Shown: positions 50,396 through 55,721 of the stretch, in pieces
Position numbering within the stretch: position 1 is the first letter of the stretch
Layout: every line of letters starts with the position of its first letter
Source: an uncultured Lachnospiraceae bacterium
Lineage (GTDB): Bacteria > Bacillota > Clostridia > Lachnospirales > Lachnospiraceae
DNA length: 55,721 bases
Reading direction: 5' to 3'
Assembly: GCA_910578645.1 (NCBI GenBank)
Contig: CAJTQI010000015.1
Coordinates: 1-55,721 of the forward strand
The notes under the pieces: model-generated
Seen by the model: the letters and a program-made list of their open reading frames with translations, nothing else
The model's database searches: none
Told to the model about the DNA's origin: nothing
Made by a program: the position numbers and the translations under genes

Positions 50396-52471
50396 ATGAT
50401 GCCAAAGAAAAATGTATCTAGTATAGAAGAACAAATTGAAGATTGGGTAAAAAAATATTTTAATGCCAATAATATACAATACTTAACGAAGACTGAACAA
50501 ATGGATTCGGAAATAGATGATGCACTTAAAATCGAAGAATCAAAAAAAGGTGGCAAGGGAGGAAATTATCCTGATATTAAACTATTTATTGAAATTGATT
50601 CAATTAAAATTCCTGTAATGATTGAGTGCAAAGGAACAAAAGGATATCTCTGTAAATTAGATGAAAATGGGGCGCTTCTTAATCAAAAGAAGGACGGAGA
50701 AAATAATTTAAAAAATATTTATAAATATGCTGTAAATGGTGCAGTGCATTATGCCACTGCCATATTTAAATATGCCGATAGCTACAGTCGAATCATTGCT
50801 ATAGGCGTTAATGGGTATAAAGATGGTGAGAATACTATTTATGAGATATCAGCTTGGTTGATTTCTAAGAAAAACTTTGGCGTTCCGAAAAAGATTGGTG
50901 ATTATACCGATTTAAGTTTTCTTACTGCTACAAATAGAAAAAGGCTCTCTTTGAAATTAAAGGATATTTTATTGACAGATGCTGAAAGAGAGAGAAAAGC
51001 GTATGAGTTTGAGAATACCATTGAATCAAATTTGAAAACGCTGAATCAGACTATGCATGATGACTTGCACATTGCTGTGGGAGATAGGGTTGAGCTGATA
51101 GCAGCCATGATAATGGCCGGACTTGGCGTTAACGATGAAGAAGGAAATGTTTTAGTTAGTGGGCTTGTGACTTCAGACCTTAAAAGTGATAAAGGTAAGA
51201 AAAATCATGATGGGTATATTATTTATAATAGGGTAGCGGAGTTTCTTGACGCCAAGAATTTGCCGGCAGATAAGCGTGAGAGCATTAAAAATACGCTTGA
51301 GAGGGTGCTTCTTCACTCTAATTTAGAAGTTCCACGCTCTGTTAAAGATACAAGTAGAATAGAAAGCAGGCTAAAAACAGTATACAGAGAAGTTGAGCAA
51401 AATATAATGCCTACATTCCTTTCGGCTGAACATCTCGACTTTACTGGGAAGCTATTCAATGTTCTCAATGAATGGGTAGATATTCCCGATGGAGAGAGAA
51501 ATGATGTTGTCCTTACACCACGATATACTACCGAATTTATGGCAAAATTAGCAGAAGTCAATATGAACAGCTTTGTATGGGATTATGCAGCAGGTTCAGG
51601 CGGATTTCTTATTTCAGCTATGAAGTTGATGCTAAAAGATGCTGAACAGCAGTTTAAAACAAGCCCGGAAAAGTATGCTGATAAAGTTTCAGATATAAAA
51701 AAGTATCATCTGTTAGGTTGTGAAATACGTCCTGATATATATCTTCTTGCTGTCCTGAATATGATATTAATGAAAGACGGTTCAGCAACGATACTTAATG
51801 TAGATAGCCTTGAGAAATTTAGTGGAACCTATGAACAGGGAGATAAAAAAGGTCAGGATTTTCCAGCAGATGTATTCTTGCTTAATCCTCCATATTCTGC
51901 ACCTGGAAAAGGGTTTATTTTTGTGGAGAAAGCATTGAGCCGTATGAAAAGTGGTAAGGCGTGTGTTCTTATTCAGGAAAATGCAGGGAGTGGAAACGGT
52001 TTGCCGTATACAAAAAGTTTGTTAAAAGAGAACACTTTGCTTGCAAGTATTCATATGGCAGATATATTTAGGGGAAAAGCCAGTGTACAAACAGCAGTAT
52101 ATTTGTTTGAAGTCGGTAAGCCGCATGATGTAAACAAGTATGTGAAGTTTATTGATTTCTCTGATGATGGATATACAAGACAAAACAGAAAGAAGTCAAG
52201 TCAGGAGGTTAATTTACGTGACACAGGAAATGCACTTGAACGCTATCAGGAAGTCATAGATATTATTCTTAATAGGAAAAAACTAAAGGATTGTAACTAT
52301 ATTACTGATGAAATATTTGTTGAAGATAAGATTACTGATAGCGGTGATGACTGGACATTTAAGCAGCATAAAGTCATAGATATTACTCCTACAGAGCAGG
52401 ATTTCAAAAAGGTCGTTGCGGATTTTCTTGCGTGGAAAGTCGGTGCAATAATGAGAGGTGAGATTAATTAA
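50396..52471 (+). CDS. BcgI-like restriction enzyme/adenine methyltransferase, RM subunit
   Basis: A 691-residue chain with both activities. The N-terminal part has a PD-(D/E)xK nuclease core: P59-D60 in NYPDIKLFIEID and E77-C-K79 in VMIECKGTKG. The C-terminal part is an HsdM-type N6-adenine methylase: SAM loop DYAAGSGGFLISAM near 395 and the catalytic N497-P-P-Y500. This layout matches the A subunit of type IIB enzymes such as BcgI, slightly longer than the 637-residue BcgIA. The next gene, overlapping by 1 bp, is the specificity subunit. No separate HsdR is present. Local AT richness suggests horizontal origin. Confidence 0.85.
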   Translation: MMPKKNVSSIEEQIEDWVKKYFNANNIQYLTKTEQMDSEIDDALKIEESKKGGKGGNYPDIKLFIEIDSIKIPVMIECKGTKGYLCKLDENGALLNQKKDGENNLKNIYKYAVNGAVHYATAIFKYADSYSRIIAIGVNGYKDGENTIYEISAWLISKKNFGVPKKIGDYTDLSFLTATNRKRLSLKLKDILLTDAERERKAYEFENTIESNLKTLNQTMHDDLHIAVGDRVELIAAMIMAGLGVNDEEGNVLVSGLVTSDLKSDKGKKNHDGYIIYNRVAEFLDAKNLPADKRESIKNTLERVLLHSNLEVPRSVKDTSRIESRLKTVYREVEQNIMPTFLSAEHLDFTGKLFNVLNEWVDIPDGERNDVVLTPRYTTEFMAKLAEVNMNSFVWDYAAGSGGFLISAMKLMLKDAEQQFKTSPEKYADKVSDIKKYHLLGCEIRPDIYLLAVLNMILMKDGSATILNVDSLEKFSGTYEQGDKKGQDFPADVFLLNPPYSAPGKGFIFVEKALSRMKSGKACVLIQENAGSGNGLPYTKSLLKENTLLASIHMADIFRGKASVQTAVYLFEVGKPHDVNKYVKFIDFSDDGYTRQNRKKSSQEVNLRDTGNALERYQEVIDIILNRKKLKDCNYITDEIFVEDKITDSGDDWTFKQHKVIDITPTEQDFKKVVADFLAWKVGAIMRGEIN

Positions 52472-53667
52472 TGATTCGTTTTGAAGAATTTGTTATCGGA
52501 GAAATGTTTGATATTGCTACGGGAAGAGATTTAATTATTGGTAATACTATGGCAGGAGATATTCCTCTAATAAGCCATCAAAATACGAATAACGGTATTG
52601 TAAAATATATAAGTAAAGTTGAGGATAGGCGAATATTTGACCATAACAAAACCATTGCTTTGGCTGATAGAGGTTTATTCTATGCAACTGTACAGAGTAA
52701 GGATTTTCATATCGGAACGCGCGTTAAAGCGTTAACTTTAAAGGGTGATGTTCAGAAAAGAGAGGTACTGATGTATCTTGTTGCTGCTATTAATAAGCAG
52801 CAGATACTTTTTACTGAATATCTTGTGAATGCTACTGATAAATTACCTTCATTAACAATTAAGCTTCCTGTTTGTGTTGATAGTGACGGAAAAACTATTC
52901 GAGACAGTTCTAAGATATATAGCCATAAAGGATATATTCCCAACTTTAAGTTTATGCAAGAACGAATAGCACGGATTGTGCAGGAACGAATAACAGAGTT
53001 GGAAAAGTATCTCATTGCAACTGGATTAGATGACTATGAACTTAATGCAGAAGATAAAAAGGTAATAGCACTAAAAAAGCAAACGAAAACATTTTGTGTA
53101 GCTGATTTATTTGATGTTAAAACTCCCAAAAAGAGAATAAATGCTAATACAGTTAGGATATACGATTATAAAAGAGGGAACCCATATGTAGTTAGAACAA
53201 GTCAGAATAATGGTATTCGCGGATATATTGAATATGACAAGCAATATTTAAATGAAGGACATACTATCTCATTTGGCCAAGATACTGCTACAATGTTTTA
53301 TCAGGAACAACCTTATTTCACAGGGGATAAGATTAAAATTTTTGCTTTAAAGGACAAGGAGTTGAGTGCTGAAATAGCAAATTATTTGATAACTTGCGTC
53401 CAAAATGCTTTTGTTATGTTTTCATGGGGACAATCAAAATTTGAGGAATCCATAATTAAATCAGTTACCTTTAATTTACCAATAATGCATAATGACGATA
53501 ATACTGCAATTATAGATTCAGAATACAAATATCACATGGATGGCTATATTCCTGATTTTGCATATATGGAAAAATATATCCGTGCAATGAAGAAAAAGGT
53601 AATTGCTGATGTGGTCAAATACAAAGATGAAATAATTTCTCAAACAAAAGAAATTATACTTGAATAA
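52471..53667 (+). CDS. Specificity subunit of the BcgI-like system
   Basis: A 398-residue protein with two target-recognition halves joined by coiled-coil-like helices. Each half ends with a similar block: KIYSHKGYIPNFKFMQERI (about 149-167) and YKYHMDGYIPDFAYMEKYI (about 350-368), followed by a helix. The halves are only weakly alike between these blocks, as expected for two different DNA half-sites. Starts within the stop of the RM subunit. It should give a split recognition site of the type x(n)y; the bases recognised cannot be read from the sequence. Confidence 0.8.
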   Translation: MIRFEEFVIGEMFDIATGRDLIIGNTMAGDIPLISHQNTNNGIVKYISKVEDRRIFDHNKTIALADRGLFYATVQSKDFHIGTRVKALTLKGDVQKREVLMYLVAAINKQQILFTEYLVNATDKLPSLTIKLPVCVDSDGKTIRDSSKIYSHKGYIPNFKFMQERIARIVQERITELEKYLIATGLDDYELNAEDKKVIALKKQTKTFCVADLFDVKTPKKRINANTVRIYDYKRGNPYVVRTSQNNGIRGYIEYDKQYLNEGHTISFGQDTATMFYQEQPYFTGDKIKIFALKDKELSAEIANYLITCVQNAFVMFSWGQSKFEESIIKSVTFNLPIMHNDDNTAIIDSEYKYHMDGYIPDFAYMEKYIRAMKKKVIADVVKYKDEIISQTKEIILE

Positions 53668-53762
53668 TGCGCTTGCCTTATGTGACAAAGCATTAGAGGA
53701 GCGGTGTGGAGAAAGAAGAGAAGATATAGTACAGGTTCGTATTATATCTTTTTTTATTCCCA

Positions 53763-53797
53763 CAGTGAATAAAGGGACATATGCCCTTTCGTTCACT
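53763..53797. repeat. Hairpin copy of the dispersed repeat
   Basis: CAGTGAATAAAGGG (53763-53776), ACATATG, CCCTTTCGTTCACT (53784-53797). Both arms belong to the repeat family at 45173, 49096 and 49301; here they face each other as a hairpin with one internal bulge. Confidence 0.6.
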
Positions 53798-53862
53798 AAG
53801 TGTAAAATGAAGATATTTTACAAGACACAGGAAAAAATAAGAGGTAAGATAGCTCTTGACAA

Positions 53863-53878
53863 ATTTCAAATTTGAAAT
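53863..53878. promoter_or_regulatory. Perfect 16-bp palindrome before AraC gene
   Basis: ATTTCAAATTTGAAAT is fully self-complementary and lies just 15 bases before the start codon, overlapping the end of a TTGAC sequence. A possible operator for the gene that follows. Confidence 0.4.
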
Positions 53879-53892
53879 CGGAGGTAATCCGT

Positions 53893-54804
53893 ATGAAGAA
53901 AGAAAATAGGACAGTGGTGTATGATGGCGAATTAAGGATGGAAGCATATCGGTTTGAAGGGATTGTACAACCGTTTCCAAGCCATTTCCATGAGCATTAT
54001 GTCATAGGCTTTGTGGAAAAAGGGAAACGTGTACTATCCTGTCGGGACACAGAGTATGGCATAAAAGAAGGCTGCATTGTGCTTTTCAATCCGGGTGACA
54101 GCCATGGCTGTGTGCAGAGTGATGAAGGGACGTTTGATTACAGGGGCTTTAACATTTCAAAAGAAATCATGCTTGATTTATCGGAGGAAGTCACAGGCAA
54201 ACGGAAGCTTCCGGTGTTTTCAAAAAATGTTATTTATGATGATGAGGCGGCCTGTCACCTGGGCTTATTGCATGAGATGGTTATGAAAGGAAAAGAAGAG
54301 TTTGGTAAAGAGGAAACCCTGTTATTCCTGCTTTCGTACCTGATTGAGAATTATGGACAGCCTTCCCACCGCTGTATCCCGGAGTGCAGGAAGGAGATTG
54401 AAAAAGCCTGCGAGTACATGGCGGAACATTACACGCAGCGCATCTATTTAGAGCAGATATGCCGTTATGCGGGATTGAGCAAGTCAACGTTGCTTCGCGC
54501 CTTTACGAAAGAAAAAGGAATTACGCCGTATCGGTATCTTGAGACAGTCCGCATCAATGAGGCTAAAAAACTGCTATCGAAAGGTGTACCGCCTGTGGAG
54601 GCGGCGATAAGGACAGGTTTTTCAGACCAGAGCCATTTTACAAATTATTTTAACCGGTTCATAGGGCTTGCACCGGGTACTTATCGTGAAATATTTTTGG
54701 AAAAAGACGGGGATAGCGGAACAATTGAAAAATCAGGAATTTATCAATCACAAATTTCGGCTTGTGCCCAGATTTGCAGGTTGAAGAAAGGAGAAAGATG
54801 CTGA
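53893..54804 (+). CDS. AraC-family regulator
   Basis: A 303-residue regulator. The N-terminal cupin-like domain has FPSHFHEHYVIGFVEKGKR and IVLFNPGDSHGC. The C-terminal double helix-turn-helix (about 170-270) has ICRYAGLSKSTLLRAFTKEK and AAIRTGFSDQSHFTNYFNRF. The tail after about 270 is unusual (GDSGTIEKSGIYQSQ). In related genomes this type of regulator sits directly before an EamA exporter, as here: the truncated exporter gene starts at once after its stop. It starts behind CGGAGG. Confidence 0.9.
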   Translation: MKKENRTVVYDGELRMEAYRFEGIVQPFPSHFHEHYVIGFVEKGKRVLSCRDTEYGIKEGCIVLFNPGDSHGCVQSDEGTFDYRGFNISKEIMLDLSEEVTGKRKLPVFSKNVIYDDEAACHLGLLHEMVMKGKEEFGKEETLLFLLSYLIENYGQPSHRCIPECRKEIEKACEYMAEHYTQRIYLEQICRYAGLSKSTLLRAFTKEKGITPYRYLETVRINEAKKLLSKGVPPVEAAIRTGFSDQSHFTNYFNRFIGLAPGTYREIFLEKDGDSGTIEKSGIYQSQISACAQICRLKKGERC

Positions 54805-54990
54805 ATGGGGAATAGAAAATCAGCCGAGCATTTGATGGCTCTTTTTACAATCATTATATGGGGGACGACCTTCATATCCACCAAAGTCCTGCTTACGGAT
54901 TTTAAGCCGGTGGAAATATTGTTCTTTCGTTTTATTATGGGCTTTGCGGCTTTATTTTTGGCTTACCCACATCGTATGAATGAGTTTTAA
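54805..54990 (+). pseudogene. EamA/DMT transporter, truncated after about 58 codons
   Basis: The first 58 residues are those of an EamA exporter: HLMALFTIIIWGTTFISTKV, FKPVEILFFRFIMGFAALFL and YPHR. Members have about 300 residues. The frame then ends at 54990 with sequence of another origin, so the gene was cut by the element whose end lies near 54980. The start codon directly follows the AraC stop, with AAGGAG upstream. Read as the broken 5' end of the regulator's partner transporter. Confidence 0.8.
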
Positions 54991-55010
54991 TAGGAACACT
55001 GTAATATCAA

Positions 55011-55024
55011 GGCTTTTCGGAGCC
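55011..55024. repeat. UUCG hairpin at the inferred element end
   Basis: GGCTT-TTCG-GAGCC: a short stem with the very stable UUCG tetraloop, about 30 bases inside the inferred junction. It could be part of the end sequence of the element or a small terminator. Confidence 0.4.
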
Positions 55025-55067
55025 AGCAACCACAAAAAAATATTGTTTGAGCTATCACATTACGCAG

Positions 55068-55103
55068 AAAGCCGTCCGGCATGAAAAAACGGGCGGCTTT
55101 TTT
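55068..55103 (+). terminator. Terminator near the left end of the mobile element
   Basis: AAAGCCGTCCG (55068-55078) pairs with CGGGCGGCTTT (55090-55100) with one G-U pair, and the T-run reaches six. It shields the first gene of the element from upstream transcription. Confidence 0.8.
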
Positions 55104-55195
55104 GCGTGGATAGCCGGGAGGGAGGCGAAAAAATAGCAACAAAGTTTTAGCGCAATATTTGTGCAACATTCACGAAATTAAAAAGGAGGTAACGA

Positions 55196-55721
55196 ATGGC
55201 AGACGAAAAATTAAACGTGAGCCCGGAGGAAAATCCCCAGCCCAGCTTGTTCGATGCCGGCCCGGAGGGGGCTCCTGCCCAGGACGCTCCCACCCCGGAG
55301 CCCCCGGCCCCGGAGAACATTCCCGAGCAGGCCGCCGTGGATGCGCCCGTCCAGGATGCCCCGGCTGGTGCTCCCGGCGAGGTGAGTGTATCCGCTGACC
55401 AGATTGAAAAGCTCATGGCAGAACAGCGGGCGGCGGGACGTGCGGAGGTGGAAAAGAACGAGCCACCCGAACCGGAACAGCCGCCCACCCCGGCCCCGGA
55501 GGATAAGGCCGCCGGGGAAAAGGGGCCCGCCAAAAAGGACAAGGCCGCCAAAGAAAAAACGCCCGAGCCGGATAAGCCCAAGGGCAGGCGGGGCCGCAAG
55601 CCCAAGGAAGAAAAAGCGGGGCCCGGTGAACCGGGAGGGACGGGGGCCCGCCGTGGCCGCCCGGCCAAGGCTGACAAGGCGGCCACGGACAAGCCCCCGG
55701 CTCAACCTCGAGACAAAATGT
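55196..55721 (+). CDS. Disordered AT-hook protein, N-terminal part (runs off the window)
   Basis: The frame is open from ATG 55196, behind AAAAAGGAGGTAACGA, to the right edge: at least 175 codons. It begins MADEKLNVSPEENPQPSLFD, then long stretches rich in Pro, Ala, Glu and Lys. One ordered piece is SADQIEKLMAEQRAAGRAEV (a predicted helix, about 66-85). Two AT-hook-like motifs, KGRRGRKPKEE and ARRGRPAKADKA, lie near residues 130 and 152 and suggest DNA binding. The sequence is probably largely disordered. Such a first gene is seen in gut Firmicute conjugative elements; its role is unknown. Confidence 0.72.
   Translation, partial: MADEKLNVSPEENPQPSLFDAGPEGAPAQDAPTPEPPAPENIPEQAAVDAPVQDAPAGAPGEVSVSADQIEKLMAEQRAAGRAEVEKNEPPEPEQPPTPAPEDKAAGEKGPAKKDKAAKEKTPEPDKPKGRRGRKPKEEKAGPGEPGGTGARRGRPAKADKAATDKPPAQPRDKM

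Larger units (their letters stand above)
54980..55721 (+). mobile_element. Left end of an integrated conjugative/mobilizable element (inferred)
   Basis: The boundary is placed near 54980 because the transporter frame breaks there and base composition changes: from about 55200 the sequence is very GC-rich (roughly two thirds G+C by eye) against the AT-rich host DNA before it. A terminator and a GGAGG-led gene for an AT-hook protein follow. No integrase, relaxase or matching right end is visible in the window, so the type of element is not established. Confidence 0.6.

Noticed and set aside
50396..53667. Type I restriction system lacking hsdR
   Set aside because: The first chain itself carries a PD-(D/E)xK nuclease core, so a type IIB/IIG reading fits better than a broken type I system.
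53660..53875. 71-codon frame after the specificity subunit
   Set aside because: Runs through the repeat hairpin and palindrome; no ribosome-binding site and mixed composition.
55147..55705. Two long minus-strand frames and a plus-strand frame at the right end
   Set aside because: Shadows of the GC-rich plus-strand frame from 55196, which has a strong GGAGG site and a biased third codon position; the minus frames have none.
1..55721. CRISPR array, tRNA or rRNA gene
   Set aside because: No run of regularly spaced repeats and no cloverleaf or rRNA-like sequence was noticed on reading; a covariance search was not possible.

Overview
The window is a chromosomal segment of a low-to-mid GC Firmicute, most likely a Lachnospiraceae (class Clostridia) gut commensal. 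The reasons are strong GGAGG ribosome-binding sites, the anaerobic (cbi) cobamide route, a SCIFF ranthipeptide with its radical-SAM maturase next to secDF, an EFR1 ferredoxin, the gene order murE-priA-def-fmt-rsmB-rlmN-prpC-prkC-rsgA, and the meso-DAP signature DNPR in MurE. The taxon is inferred from these features, not from any search.

Left end (1-4280): the 3' end of a cobalamin operon (cbiH, a cbiJ-cbiE-cbiT triple fusion, cbiA, a small cysteine-rich protein), closed by a terminator. Then 4280-5630 is a decayed stretch with remnants of an aldo/keto reductase and of an NADPH-FMN-reductase-like flavoprotein. From 5630 to 11450 lies a two-component system, a two-gene FtsX-type ABC exporter whose promoter carries GTCAC repeats, and an unusual protein with an N-terminal SIIGGTDGPTS motif, preceded by a structured leader that recurs before rsmB 27 kb away. 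From 11440 to 17140 is an accessory block of small regulators and enzymes: MarR/GNAT under twin operators, an SdpI-like protein, a WYL regulator, RidA, a small membrane protein, another GNAT, a NifX-like protein and a class D beta-lactamase lipoprotein.

The core (17300-44470) carries hisS-aspS, an EamA transporter, an SseB-domain protein, a HAD phosphatase, a CNNM/CBS protein read convergently, the SCIFF peptide and maturase, secDF, recJ, and then a long run for cell wall, replication restart, translation and signalling: murE, priA, def, fmt, a zinc protease, rsmB, rlmN, the PP2C phosphatase, the PASTA kinase and rsgA.

The right part (44470-54990) is accessory and more AT-rich: a GNAT, two AraC regulators, a cupin, a TPP-riboswitch-controlled tenA-thiD-thiE operon, an EFR1 flavo-ferredoxin, and a compact two-gene restriction-modification system that looks BcgI-like (nuclease and methylase in one chain plus a separate two-TRD specificity subunit). 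A short repeat (CAGTGAACAAAGGG and its complement) is scattered through this part.

At about 54980 an EamA transporter gene breaks off after about 58 codons. The sequence then changes to a terminator hairpin and a very GC-rich reading frame for a disordered, AT-hook-containing protein that runs off the window. This looks like the left end of an integrated conjugative or mobilizable element. No tRNA, rRNA or CRISPR array was seen.
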